In this document: piece by piece, positions 44,400 to 56,461 of the stretch
Numbering within the stretch: position 1 is the first letter of the stretch
Layout of the letters: every line of letters starts with the position of its first letter
Source: Selaginella tamariscina
Taxonomy: Eukaryota; Streptophyta; Lycopodiopsida; Selaginellales; Selaginellaceae
Direction: 5' to 3'
Length of the DNA stretch: 64,000 bases
Assembly (NCBI GenBank): GCA_003024785.1
Contig: PUQB01000282.1
Coordinates: 184,369 to 248,368 of the forward strand
The notes under the pieces: model-generated
What the model was told of the DNA's origin: nothing
The model's input: only the letters and a program-made list of their open reading frames with translations
Databases searched by the model: none
Position numbers and translations under genes: made by a program

Positions 44400-45200
44400 G
44401 GGCGGGATTAATCCCGCCCACGACTCCTCCAACGAGGAACGATGGGCAGCATTAATCCCACAGTTGACTGTACCCCTTCGGAGTGAGCCGGCTGGATTAA
44501 TCCCACCGACGAAGCTACCTCTTCAGAGAGAGTCGGCGGGATAATCTCGTCACCGATTCCCTCCCGCGAGGAAGAATTGGCGGGATTAATCTCACCGCCG
44601 GATCTTCCTTGTTGGAGAGAGGCGGCGGGATTAATCCCGCCCCGGATCTTCCTCGTCGAGAGGTGGCGAGATTAATCCCGCCGTGGACTCCTCCGACGAG
44701 GAAGTACTCGGGATTAATCCTGCCGCCGGATCTTCCTCGTCGGAGAGAGGCAGTGGGATTAATCCCACTGCAAATCCCTCCGACGGGAAGAGGAGGCGGA
44801 TTAATCCCGCCACAACTCTGACAACGGAGAATAGGCAGCGAGATTAATCCCGCCCACAAGTCTCTCTGAAGCTATGATTTCAAAGAGATCTCGGGATGAA
44901 TCCTACCCATAAATATTTAAAACAGGGAAGGGTGGCGAGATTAATCCCGCCACCCTTCTCTGCCTCTTAAAATGGTTGGTGAGATTAATCCCGTAGATAA
45001 CTTTTTTTAATAAATTCAAGTAACTCTTTATCAGTTGAGAGAGTTATCGGCGAGATTAATTCCGCCGCTCTTTTTAAGAGGCAGAGAAGCATTACCCGGA
45101 CTAATTCTGTCATAACTATCAAAGAGATGGTGGCAGGATTAATCCCGCACCTCTTCGAAGGCGAAAAAAAATGGCCGGATTAATCCCGCCTTCCCAGCTA
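44400..45200. repeat. Decayed palindrome array of the old copy
   Basis: About 17 recognisable copies of the palindrome, but only a few exact (44402, 44625). Most have one to four changes. Position and orientation match the 5' intron array of copies E and F. Confidence 0.88.
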
Positions 45201-47811
45201 ACCGAAAATATTAAGTTAGAAGTATATTTAAACGGGATAAATCCCTAACAGAATATATTGTAATCCTAATGCATTCCTAAATCCCTAAATTTTAAAATTT
45301 AAGAGAGAATGTAAGAGAGTGAATCTTTATAAATATATCTAAATTTGGTTATAATACTTGTAAACAGCACTGAAGGCGCCGTGCTTTCCTATAACAATAG
45401 CGCACCCAATTTAATGTCGCTCTTGAGCTGATCACTAAGAAGAAAAAAGAAAATCTGAAGAGTGAAAAGTAAAGAAATGAAGAAACCCTTGCCGGAGAAA
45501 GAACCAGATCTGAATTTGAGTGGGAAATTAAATGCATTTTCAAATTTACATGTCAGACCGACAATACTTATGTCAGAAATTCAAAATTTTTGAAAATAAC
45601 TGAAAAGAAAATTTAAGATAAGTTAAAATGAATAACCGATAGTCTGACATATATACTCTCCAATTCCAATGAGTGTTTTAAAGTTGCATTTAATGTCATT
45701 CAAGTGATTCAAGCTGTTTAATATTACGAAATTTTTGTAATTATTCTACATTCTTAATATTTAAGTATATATTATTAAGTTTATATTATATATATATATA
45801 TACACTAATACAATAAATAAATTGATATATTATTATGTATCATTTAAATATATTCATAGTCTGTTATTATTATTATTTCTTAATTACTCGAGTAATTAAT
45901 TTACATTTCCTACTATTAATGGAATATTCTTTATTATTTTCTTAATATTCAAGAATATTCCAATATTAAACCTGATTTTTCTCAATTAATTGTTATTATT
46001 TTAAGAATATTCCTATGTTAAACCTTATTATCAATATTAAATTAATATATATTATTAAAACTATATATGACTATATTTTAGATAAATGATATAATTTAAA
46101 TATGTTCATAGGTGTATATTAATATCATTTTCTTAATTACTTGAGTAATTAATCTTCTTTATATAATGCGATATTCTTTATTATTTTCTTATTATTCCAA
46201 GAATATTTCAATATTAAACATGATTATCATAATTAATTTAGTTAATTATTTCAGTACTTGATCTACATTTGTATATATTAATAAGATTTTCTCAATTGAT
46301 TTCTTATTATTTCAAGATATTCTAATGTTAAACCTTATTATCAATATTAAATTAATAATATATATATTAAAACGCCTATATATTAGATAAAATCATATAT
46401 TATTATGTATAATTTAAAATATGTTCATAGTGTGTTTATTAATATTATTTTTTTAATTATTGGATGTTTGTTTTGCACACATATATAAACACAATCATAA
46501 ATTTATAAATACACGTGCACACACATTAGAAGCACTTACAGAGACACATATGCACACACATGTACATTGCCTTAAACCAAACTTGAGAAATTATATGTTG
46601 CTTCTTTATTGAAAAACATCATGTTCAACGCATGTATGATCTATATGTATTCAGTCTGTGTGTATGTAACCATTGAATTTACACATGTAATATATATGTA
46701 TGTCTGTGTGTATACACGTGTGTATGTATATATGTGTACTAATAATGCAATGTGTACGATTTTCATTTGTTAACACTCTCTCTCTTCTCTCATACATACA
46801 CAATGTCACCATACATAATCCCTTCTCTCATACATACAACACCATGCATGATTATGATTCATAATATGTAGCCTGTCTCTTCTCTTATACATGGTGTGTA
46901 TGTATGAGAGAAGAGACAGGCTACATATTAAGGATCATGATTATGTATGGTGTGTATTACACACCATGCATGATCCATAATATGTACTGATGTTACAATA
47001 TTATGTAATATGTATAATGTATATCTATGTATAATATATGTATGTATATATGTGTACTAATATATGCAATGTGTACAATATTAATTTTTTAACACCCACT
47101 CCTTTCATACATACACACCATGCATGATCCATCCTAACCCTAAACCCTAAACCCTATATAACACATTGAATTTACACATGTAATATGTATGTATGTTTGT
47201 GTGTATACACGTGTGTATGTATATGTGTATTAATATATGCAATGTGTATGAATTTAATTTGTTAACACTCTCTCTCTTCTCTCATATATACACACCATGC
47301 ATGATCCATAATATGTACTCTGTCTCTCTAATATTAATATGTACTAATATGTATATATGTCTATGTTATAAACTATGTGTGTATATATGTATCGCTGCAC
47401 GTGAAACTTTAACACTCTCATGGACATACACATGTTAAACCCCTGCATGATTTTTATTCTTGGGTGTATGTATACACCCACGCACACGCACATGCTGATA
47501 ATATAATGAAAGAATATTCGTTTAGGGCGAATCTATAGTTTATTCTTTTTAGGGTTTAAGTATATTCTTAAAAGAAATATTCGATTAGGGTTAATATATA
47601 TTCTATTCCTTTTAGGGTTTAAGTATATTCCTAGGTTTCAAGAAGTAAGGCGGCGGAGGCAGGAGCTGTGAGATTAGGTGAGATCTCTCTTTCTCTCTCT
47701 TACACACACACACACGCACACTTTTGAGTTTATTTATTTATTTTTATTCACATATATATTTATATGTGTGTGTATCTTAATAATATAATTTAGATCTCTA
47801 TCTCTCGCACA
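45201..47811. other. AT-rich, microsatellite and telomere-like region of the old copy
   Basis: This is the reverse counterpart of 36240-38640: the conserved leader (45349-45660), AT-rich sequence to 46440, CATGCATGATCC and TACATACACACC repeats, CCCTAAA words at 47135-47155 and a CA/TG-rich end. No gene was seen. Confidence 0.65.
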
Positions 47812-48270
47812 TAGCTTATCTAATGAGTAATTGGTTATTGATTTAAATTTGTTGTTTACTTCAAGTGAATTATGTATCACCTTGTTTGCTTGCAGCGAAG
47901 AGAGAAGACCAATTATTAACCAGAAGAAAATAATCAAACAAGGTAGCATTTGCAAACTTAGTTACCCATGGCTCCAAAAACTCTCTGTCCTTGCTGGATA
48001 ATGAGCACATAATCCTCTCATAAAAAGCCCCAAACAGTGGGTAATGCAAAATTGAATCCCAAGATCCTTAGAACTTGATTGATTACCACAGGATCAAGAT
48101 CCTCCATCATCAAAAAGTGTGTTACGTTAAAACTGCCTTTATTTTGTTCATATTTCGCTGCGAGAAGCAAACACACTTCAGGAAGTGATGGATGTTCATT
48201 TGGATCAATTGTAGCCATGGATACATCTAGATATGCAACAGCCAAATGAAGAGTGTTAATACTCCACGAG
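47812..48270 (-). pseudogene. Cyclin fragment, second copy, cyclin-box part
   Basis: The sequence matches 17850-18313. Minus-strand reading gives LHLAVAYLDVSMATIDPNEH, PSLPEVCLLLAAKYEQNKGS, MMEDLDPVVINQVLRILGF and FALPTVWGF, then FYERIM. This is the first cyclin box with the conserved LA.KYE.....V....ED......I...VL..L.F pattern of mitotic cyclins. It is better preserved than the copy at 17850-18660. MULE copy B interrupts the frame at 48270; the N-terminal part is at 56548-56838. Sequence before 47812 belongs to the old transposon, so the 3' end of the gene is missing. Confidence 0.65.
48262..48270. repeat. Target-site duplication, left of MULE B
   Basis: CTCCACGAG here and CTTCACGAG at 56546-56554. 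The unoccupied paralogue at 18307-18315 has a single CTCCACGAG, which proves the duplication. Confidence 0.85.
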
Positions 48271-48339
48271 GGTCTCGGCGAAAAGGAGGCTCCGGCTCAG
48301 GAGGCTTCATATTATTCTAGTATATTCGCGGATATTCTA

Positions 48340-48375
48340 GCATATTCTAGAATATTCTCAAGAATATTCTAGAAT
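48340..48375. promoter_or_regulatory. Heat-shock-element-like repeats, left end of MULE B
   Basis: ATTCT-AGAAT-ATTCT, two bases, then AGAAT-ATTCT-AGAAT: two groups of three phased nGAAn units. Confidence 0.45.
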
Positions 48376-48459
48376 ATATAAGTTTTTTTAATATGCCGAC
48401 TGGCTTAATAAAGCATTATCCTAAACCCTAAACCATTTATCCTTGTAGCACCGGTGGGT

Positions 48460-50640
48460 CATGAACTCTGTTGCAATTCACCAGCAAACGGTGGACCTCC
48501 ATCTCACTGAGCGATCGCCTTTGTAGAAAATATGTGACGTCCGGGTTCAAGCCAAGCACACGGCTAGACGAAGTACATGTGTACACATGGGCTCCAACTT
48601 TTGCTCTTTCTGAAATGTAGAACAACTGCATGAAGGATAAGTATTAATAGTCACCTTTGCAGAGTCATTTCCTGCCGACACAACGAAAGCCTCCTTCCGT
48701 CCTCTAGCTGTCACTTCAACATTTCGCACACAACCTAAAAACGTCTTGGCCTTGCGGAAATTCTTCTCTTGTTCCTTAGACATTTTTGTTGGAGTCCGGA
48801 CCATACGTCCTTCGAAAGGTGGAATTGTTGTAGATCCAGCTCCACGTGGTGGCGATGGTGTTTTGTCCTTCTGACCCTCATCTACTCTTCCTGCCATCCC
48901 CTGTAAACCTTCCAGAACAAAGCCTGCATCCTGTAGTTCTCTGACCTCCTCACTTGTCAGCTTCGTTTCCTTGAGCACAGGCCAAACCGTTGGTGGTGTT
49001 GGAATTCGTGACGAAGAATTTTGCCGTTTGGCCGCGTGAAACACCCTGAATCTTTTGGGCAGAACCACATCATCTGTTGTACATACTCCTCATTCCCCAA
49101 GGCATCAATGTACATTCGTTTTCCATAGAATCCTGGTGCTGGCACTCTGCTTGGATAACCGATTGGTTTTCCACACAGAGCAGTTCCTTCCTGATTCATC
49201 CCCAAACACTTAACCTTACTGGATGCTCCGATTCGTCTGATGGCCCACTCTGTTTGAGCAATCTCTCTCTCAAAACCTCTTCGAACCTTAACCTCTTTCT
49301 CCTGTTGTTTTGGACCACCCGCTCTGTGTACTCTACATCATGTCTGTGTGAACGTCGAGCATCAGACTGTTCTGTTCCTGTGACTGTTCTCCTAACAGTT
49401 TGCACTCGAACGTTAGTGGTACTCGTGAACTCCGGGCTGGTCAAGTGTTCCTCGCCTTCCACCAGATTGATAATTGTTGATGGAGATACACTTTTCCCCT
49501 CAGAGAGTTTGCGTTGCACTCGTTTCAACAGAGTTTCCTTCGAAGGCCCTGACCCTGTATACCTCCCTTCTATTGCCGCTTTCACCTTCGCACTCTGCAT
49601 AACTGCATCGGTGAGGTCTAACATTGTCGCCTCCAGCAGTGGTACTCTTTTGGCCAATCTTGCTCTTCTTGCTCTCGTGAATCACTTCAGCATTGTTTGT
49701 AGTTGGAACGCTCGCGAGTCCTTCTTCTGTCATGTCTCCCAGTTCCGCCATGGAGATGTGGTCCTCATGCCTGATCCACCAAGACAGCCATGTCTTCAAA
49801 GCTCGAATGTTTGACGCTCGTCCTTCCCAAAAAGACTCGAGAATTGCCAGTTGTTCTTTCTTAGATTGTTCATTCAGTGCTGCAGGCCAGGCACGAGCAA
49901 GCTTCATGTGTTCTTCGCGATGTTCTTCTGCGATCCATTTCTTTGTCACCTGACGCACGGATTGCATAAAGTGAAACAGACAGCTTCTTTCCCTCCCTTT
50001 CATCTTTGCTCCGTTGTTGAATACTTGGCGCAAGGCTATCCATATCGCTCCAGCCTCATCCGACATGAAACCAGCAAAGTTGACATTCTCCAAACCCTGC
50101 TTCTTACAAACCTCTAGCATTGTGTTCAAGAACTTCAGCACTGCAACATTATCTTCGCGGCACATATCTGCGTAAGCTATAGTCACCATGGATCTGACAC
50201 TGCAAGAGAGCGTTAGATAACGAAGATTAGAAAGTGTTATGAAGAGTTTTACAACTTACAATGGGTCATAAAGGTGTATTCCAATTGTCGCCCAGTCTGG
50301 TATGCGGTGCGTGTGGTCCAGAACAACCCATTGATCATGAAGGTCTCCTCCACTTTGACACCTTCTGATGTACTCAACTCCTGAACCCGGTCCCTCAACT
50401 GTCATTTTGAAGATCAGAGGCTGCTCCTCAGCACCATGCAGTTCCATCCCTGGAACATGTATGACGTGAATGAAAGGTATTGGCAGCTTTGTCTTCAGCT
50501 CCAGAAGACCCTCGTAACCCTCTCTAAAGTGTGTCTCCTTCTGTCTTGATTGTGTAATCCAGTCCCGAGTCCTAAAGAAAAGGTCACGTCAGTGTTAGAG
50601 ATCTAAAGAAAAATACCTTCGATGGTTTGTTAGAGGTTCA
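48460..50640 (-). pseudogene. MULE transposase, C-terminal part (copy B)
   Basis: Minus-strand exons include DQWVVLDHTHRIPDW (about 50345-50290; first Asp), NVNFAGFMSDEAGAIWIALR (about 50088-50030; second Asp, lost from copy A), RERSCLFHFMQSVRQV (C-x-x-H type motif), TTNNAEVIH (candidate Glu, 49700-49675), and a SWIM finger CSCSTFQKEQKLEPMCTHV near 48640-48580. This is the standard MULE order. The 5' exons have been flipped away and lie at 54746-55675 on the plus strand. A frameshift follows the Glu motif near 49677. Inactive by rearrangement. Confidence 0.8.
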
Positions 50641-50657
50641 AGTTTTGAGAGTAAACC

Positions 50658-53117
50658 GCCTCCTCAAACTTCATCGGATCTAGCTGCACAATGTCCTTGT
50701 TGATGCTAGCACCTCCATATACAAGCTCATTGGGCAAGTCGAGGATGATGAGGTTGAAGCCATATTCACCTACCACTTCCTAGAACACCGTTTGTGACTC
50801 ACTCATATGTAGTCTGTCAACATGTTGTCGGAGCTTGGTGTACACCTCTATCTAGGAAGCACCCAGCTCGAAGAAAGACCTGCTCATCTCCTCCATGTCA
50901 CACACAGCTAGGTCGTAGGATCCACGGGATGCAGCCAGGGTCGGGATGAAGGTCATCAAGTCGTCCTTGATGTCCAAACTAGCTACAAGTGGCTGCACCT
51001 CATTGATTGTAAAGTCGAATGCCGGCGGAGTTGTAGAAAGCTTGGTCCCACTCCCGATCCCTTTGCAGGTGTAGTTGTCTTCCGCACTGTCTTCTTCATC
51101 TTGCTCTTCTTGATAGCCTCTACTTCCGGCTCCCAAACAATCGCTGGTAGATCATTGTCATGCACATTGAAAGTGAGCTCTCCCAAGCTGGTGGCTGTTG
51201 CAACGGACAGTCGAGCCAGAATGGAACATGCTCCCGTTCGAACGGTTAGAGCTCCTCTGCTCTTCGACCACATGTGAGGCTCGCTTGTATGATCTGTCCA
51301 CAGCTTCATCGTCTGGGACGGTGTCATTTTCTTTGCCAGTATGAACCTGTAACACAAAGTCAGACAGTAGCAATGCTGGAATGAAAGCTTACCTCCATAT
51401 CATCCGATGCGCAGACTCCTCACGCTCCAGAAACTCATTCGGCTCCATCGAATAAGTGAACCAATGCAGTCATGGAAGGGCTGAAAGACCAGGCACTTGC
51501 TCCGAGTTCGCATCTCGTCAAACCAGCTCATGAAGTCGACATCCGTTCCAACTTCTTCACCATCCTCACAACCCCTTAAGGATCTGAATGGCTTCCTCGC
51601 GCATAGCCTTCCAATATAAGTCCAAGGTGAACCACTTGATCCACTCTTTGTCCTGCATGCCTGGTAGCCCAAGTGTCTGTTGTTCTGCCTTAGATTCGAA
51701 ACAGGTGAGCTTGTTCAAGTATCGGAGTCGCAGCATGTTTGGAATCTTTGCCTTTGACATCGCATACAGCTTCTCAATGCCCATCCAATGACACTGCTTA
51801 TGAGAGATGTTCGTCACCTTCTAGAACCACTCCTGCCCCAAGTCTGGGTCTATGATGGAGAGGAACTTGTGCATACGCTTGTCATGCTTCTTGTACACTA
51901 GTTGCTTCAGGTTCACCTCAACCTGTGAATTGCCCTTAGCACTGGTGACTGCTCTATTGAGATCATCGTCGATCTCGTTCTACACATAGAATAAGTTAAA
52001 AATTCTTTCCTATAAATTAAATCAGAGGTTACCTTGAAAAGGATCTTTGCGCAGATTAGGTTTGGAAGAGGATGCCAAGCAGTCTTTCCTGCTGAACTCT
52101 CCTTCCACTTCCGCACCTCAAGACGATCAACCTCCGTGAGTGACTCAAGGATTTTCTGAGTTACTTCGGTACTAGTGCAGACCGCCTTTATAGCGAGGAG
52201 AATATGTTAAGAGTTTAGACTTACAGTTTCGTTGAATAGATCTTCAGCAACATCTGTGGAAACAACGCTACCACAAATACTCACATGTTAATCGATTGGA
52301 ACATCGAAACCAGTTGAAGAATGTTGAGGTTCTTCGTGGAGATGAAACTCGATCGAACGCAAATAGCCCATTGCTGGTTGTCCTCTGCATCCTCCCGGTA
52401 CAGCTTCTGCAAAGCCTGTAGCCTATGGTTCCTGTCCCAGCAACTGAACTTCCGGTTTGAGAGCCTTGAAGCCCACTGTTTGTACTCCGGCTGAGTAAGA
52501 GCTTGCTCAAAAGACCGGTGCTGCTCGTACTGAATCGTGTCCTTTGACAGCTCTGATAGCTCCTTAGCAGTGAGTCGATCTCCGATGGACAGAATGAACA
52601 AGGCCGTGTTGCATAGATAATCAGCCTTCTTCAACGATGACACCAGCCTGTCCAAGTCCCCTAGGTTCACTCGTCAAACCACCTCGTTCGAATGTTTCTA
52701 CAGATGGGTACATCAGGAGGATCACCAAGTCCCTTAACAGTAATTTTGTCGAGCAGGTTCACTGAGCTCTCCAAATGCAGGCTAGCCAGTATGCTGTATA
52801 ACTCCTTCGGCTCCTTATCACTCTTCGCCTTCTTGCCTTTTGGATCAGCTTTTCCGCGGCCTCTCTTTTTGCTCACTGCCTCCTCCAAGTCGTCCTCGCT
52901 AGCTTCAACTGCCTTTGTCATCTGCACTTGCTCGTTCAGGACTGCAACCTCAGTGGATGAAGGAGGCAACTGTGACGAGCTCTCCAGGAAATCTGTGATG
53001 ATTGGTAGAGGCTGCTCCTACTCAACTGGTACTACTCAGACTGAGTCACTGGAGGATCCTCCTTTGCTACATTAGATGGTTCTCCTCTCTTGCCTCGCTT
53101 CTGCATCGATATCCTCT
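50658..53117 (-). pseudogene. ParB-methyltransferase gene, middle part (copy B, inverted)
   Basis: The minus strand carries, from 53117 downward, the Lys/Glu-rich tail, the ParB-like domain ending in CWDRNHRLQALQKLYREDAEDN (about 52440-52380), the helical middle region and the start of the methyltransferase domain, where LIILDLPNELVYGG is encoded near 50755-50715. It breaks at the inversion point 50658. Compared with copy A it keeps frame through 52969-52667 and the YREDAEDNQQW segment. The domain's GNHR reads RNHR here. Exon 1 codons are on the other strand at 53807-53866, and motif I is at 55676-56275. Confidence 0.7.
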
Positions 53118-53806
53118 TCACAATGTTTTTTTTCAGAGTTAATGTGTCTTCCCATTTGTGCCGACTGAGAGTGACGGCACCATCCTGGTTCAGTCAGCAG
53201 CCACAAGGTATTTTCGATTTATTTATTTTTTTCTTTGCGGCTCAAGTATCCGTATCACAATGTTTTTTTTTTAGAGTTAATGTGTCTTCCCATTTTGTGC
53301 TGACTGAGAGTGACGGCACCATCCTTCTTCAGTCGGCAGCCACAAGGTATTTTGAATTACTTTATTTTTTTCTTTGCGGCTCAAGTATCCGTATCACAAT
53401 GTTTTTTTTCCAGAGTTAATGTGTCTTCCCATTTGTGCCGACTGAGAGTGACGGCACCATCCTTCTTCAGTCGGCAACCACAAGGTATTTTGAATTAGTT
53501 TATATTTTGCTTTGCGGCTCAAGTATTTCTTTTAAACCAGTTAATGGGTCTTCCCATTTGTGCCGTCTGAGAGGGACGGCACCATCCTATCTCAGTCGGC
53601 ACCATTATCTCTTTAGTGCCGTCTGAGAGGGTCGGCACCAACTATCTCAGTCGGCAGGATTTGTTCTTTTACATCTCTCTGCCGACTGAGAGGGTCGGCA
53701 CCATCTAGCTTGAGTCGGCAGCCACAAGGTTAGTCATCTTTGTTTGTTTTTTTATTTTGTCTCCTAATCAATTGACTTGTGTGTTTGCTTTTCCAGAGTT
53801 TACAAA
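53118..53806 (+). repeat. Mini-exon/hairpin array, re-inverted block (copy B)
   Basis: Four to five units of TTTTTTCAG|AGTTAATG...GTGCCGACTGAGAG...CCACAAG|GTATTTT in plus orientation, matching A 5061-5465 with one extra unit. The last donor CCACAAGGTTAGTC and the acceptor TTTTCCAG before ACAAAATGG are kept. Confidence 0.8.
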
Positions 53807-53866
53807 ATGGTGAAAGCTTCAAAACGTCTACTAGAGACTGTGCCTGATGAAGAGCCATGGGAAGAA
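53807..53866 (+). pseudogene. First coding exon fragment of the ParB-methyltransferase gene (copy B)
   Basis: ATG 53807-53809 and about 20 codons (MVKASKRLLETVPDEEP) match the start at 5466 in copy A. It then runs into inverted array sequence at about 53866. The continuation of the gene is on the minus strand ending at 53117. Confidence 0.8.
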
Positions 53867-54240
53867 AGCAAAATATAAACAAATTCAAAATACCTTGTGG
53901 CTGCCGACTGAAGAAGGATGGTGCCGTCACTCACAGTCGGCACAAATGGGAAGACACATTAACTCTAAAAAAAAAACATTGTGAAACGGATACTTGAGCC
54001 GCAAAGAAAAAAATAAATAAATCGAAAATACCTTGTGGCTGCCGACTGAACCAGGATGGTGCCGTCGCTCTCAGTCGGCACAAATGGGAAGACCCTTTAT
54101 CTCTGAAAAAAGAAATACTTTGAGCCGCAAATCATAAAATACAGAAATTACACATACCTTGTGGCCGCTGACTGAGCAGGATGGTGCTGACAATCTAAAT
54201 CGGCACAGAAATCTCCATTGATATACTTGGGCGCTGCACG
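53867..54240 (-). repeat. Inverted part of the mini-exon array (copy B)
   Basis: Reverse complement of A about 4805-5176: CTTGTGGCTGCCGACTGAA units with acceptor/donor pairs on the minus strand. About 110 bp of array is present in both orientations, so the inner inversion included a duplication. Confidence 0.8.
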
Positions 54241-54299
54241 AATCGAGTCGAAATGGATGGCGCCGCAGTGGAAACCATAACTCTGAGATCTGAGATTGA

Positions 54300-54470
54300 A
54301 AAAACCCTCGGGATCTGTTGTAGTGGAAACAGATCTGAGATTGAAAAAACCCTAGCCGCAGTGGAAACAGTAAACCCTATCTACCAAAAAACCCTAGCCG
54401 CAGTGGAAACAGTAAACCCTATCTACCAAAAAACCCTAGCCGCAATGAAAACAGTGAACCCTACGGAATA
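54300..54470. repeat. Promoter minisatellite, 42-bp unit (copy B)
   Basis: About three units beginning ACCCTAGCCGCAGTGGAAAC and including AGTAAACCCTATCTACC. Copy A has fewer than two (4650-4740). It lies between the two divergent genes. Confidence 0.8.
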
Positions 54471-54745
54471 AATGTGACATTAATATTTACGGTTTATTTT
54501 AAAATATGTAAATAATTGGTAAATGTGAAGATATTTCAAATCATAAAAGGTAGTAATTAAATTAAATTGGTGATACTAGAGAGGACATCATTAAGAACAC
54601 TGTGAGCTGGGCAGCGTAAAATTAATTATATACAAACATGTATTCACGTTTATTATCAACGATTGTAATTTTTTTTGGCGAAGGAGAGTGTGTTTAATCT
54701 TTTGCTTTGCTTTCCTAAACCACTGAGCTTTCTCCTTGCGTTGTC

Positions 54746-55675
54746 ATGGCCAGAGTTACCTATGAAGGCATTAACAAAGATTTCCCAGTCGATGAAGATG
54801 GAAATGCTTTTGTGTTTGAACATGATCTTCACATTGCTTTCAACATTCCTTGTTGGTTCAGTATACATGTGGTTCAATTGATGTCAGTTTCTGCAAGTTC
54901 TGGAGAAGATGTGGAGTTGTTACCAGAAGGTAATACATTAAACCAGTTTGTCTTTTACACATTGTGCCCGGCAAAGGGCCCGTTGTTCAGGTTGCGAATA
55001 GAGGAGCGTGAGGAATCCATGCTGGTGTGTCTTCTAAGAGCAGACAAATGTAGGATAGGGAAGGATCTCATTGGTTCGTCTGAAGTTAAACGAGTCTCTG
55101 AACTACCGCAGATATACAATGGAAATGTCATTTACGAACTTCCCCCAAAGAAAGAAAGCACAAAGAAGTACTTGGGGATGAATCGCAAGGATGGCTGCTA
55201 CCATTGGACACACCTGAGCACAACACACTGGCATGTTCCGGCGCGAGTCAGTCGAAGTTCATGTGTCGGACATCTCAAATGCATCAATCCTACCTGCCCC
55301 TACTTGGCTTTTGAGAAGAAAGCAAATGAATGTCACTTCAAGGGTGTTGTGGAGAAGGCAAAGACAACTGAGACAGGCAAAGTAATAGGCATGAAATGTA
55401 AGCATTGTGGAGAGGAGCCATTGCTGGTGCACACTTGTCCAGCTTATGTGTACTACATTCTGCCAGACAACATTTCTTTTACAAGGTTGTTCGTGTTCAT
55501 CAGCATCCAGTCAGCCCTCAGTGTCAGCTTCAAACGTTCAGCGAGCCAGATCTAGTGTCAGCAACGTGGTAAAGAGCAGTCCACGAACCAATCAACGAGT
55601 GATTGAGTTTCAAGCCGCGCGTGAGCTCATCTTTGAAGAACTTTTCAAGGAAGAAGGAGAAGTCTCGTACACTTT
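54746..55675 (+). pseudogene. MULE transposase, N-terminal part (copy B, inverted)
   Basis: ATG 54746 starts an open frame of 269 codons: N-terminal domain, then HLKCINPTCPYLAFEKK, MKCKHCGEEPLLVHTCPAY and a truncated FTRLF segment. The Cys/His spacing suggests a zinc-binding DNA-recognition domain as in FLYWCH/WRKY-GCM1-type MULE N-termini. Copy A is frameshifted in this stretch, so this is the better reference. The gene breaks at 55673 at the inversion point. Confidence 0.8.
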
Positions 55676-56277
55676 GCAGTTCAGTGGAATGCACTTGGCA
55701 GCGAGTGGTTTCATGGTCGTCTTCGCGAGTTCTCCTTCTGTTTCGGCGGTGATTTAGGCGGCTGCAGTAATCAACTTGGAGGTTGCAGGGACTTACAGCA
55801 TCTACCGTGCATGAGGCTGGGGATACCGTGACAAAATTAAGGTAAGCTAGCTATTCAAGTTCAAGTTTAACTTGGTCTATGTGGCAGGATAACTTGTTAG
55901 TTCTCTTGGTGTTGCAAAGCTCTGAGAAGAAGTCGAAGAGGCCAAACCCTCTGGCGTTGACGAACACAATCCTCGTCAACACCGCCGACCGTTATCAGGA
56001 GGCTTGGTAAGAAAGTACTTTGCTTTGTTTATCCTAATGGAAGTTTGTGCAGGATGATGATTCAACTGAAGAGTGTTCGACTCATGCAGCTCTTGATCGA
56101 GCATCTCAGTAGACTTGGCGACCTATTCTGGAATATTGGTTCCGGAACCGGGTCATCGTTGTTAGCTGCCGTCGAGCTCGGAAGGAATATTATAGGAACC
56201 AAGAAGAGTTTCGAACTCTCTAGGTTGGCAACAAACAAGCTTGCAGAGAACATTAAACCAGAGGAATTACCTACTTA
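55674..56277 (+). pseudogene. ParB-methyltransferase gene, C-terminal part (copy B)
   Basis: Colinear with A 7995-8600: LQFSGMHLAASGFMVVFASS, an intron of about 46 nt at 55842-55889, a second near 56008-56052, then QLKSVRLMQLLIEHLSRLGD and WNIGSGTGSSLLAAVELGR at motif I. DIGSGTG reads NIGSGTG here, and stops occur near 55757 and 55815. The GSGTGS loop for S-adenosylmethionine binding survives. Confidence 0.75.
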
Positions 56278-56461
56278 AACACCTCCATGTCCAAGCGTAA
56301 TTGGTGGTTCAAGAACTGCATCTTTACTTAAGATGAAGAAGAAACTTTAGCTAATGTATATTGAGTAATAAATTAAGCTAATATAAAATAGAAAAAGATA
56401 AAATATAACAGTTTTACTAGAATTTTTTTTTGCCAAATGAGGCCAATACTGCCGACCAAAA

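Larger units (their letters stand above)
43308..47811 (-). mobile_element. Old copy of the DUF7869-like transposon, second half
   Basis: It resumes the gene broken at 28315 with TCATCCC[T]TCGACGG, then runs in reverse through the transposase N-terminus, the 5' intron with decayed palindromes, the conserved leader, AT-rich sequence, telomere-like words and microsatellites. It ends at about 47811 against cyclin-fragment DNA, so the ParB-methyltransferase arm is missing from this copy. Confidence 0.8.
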
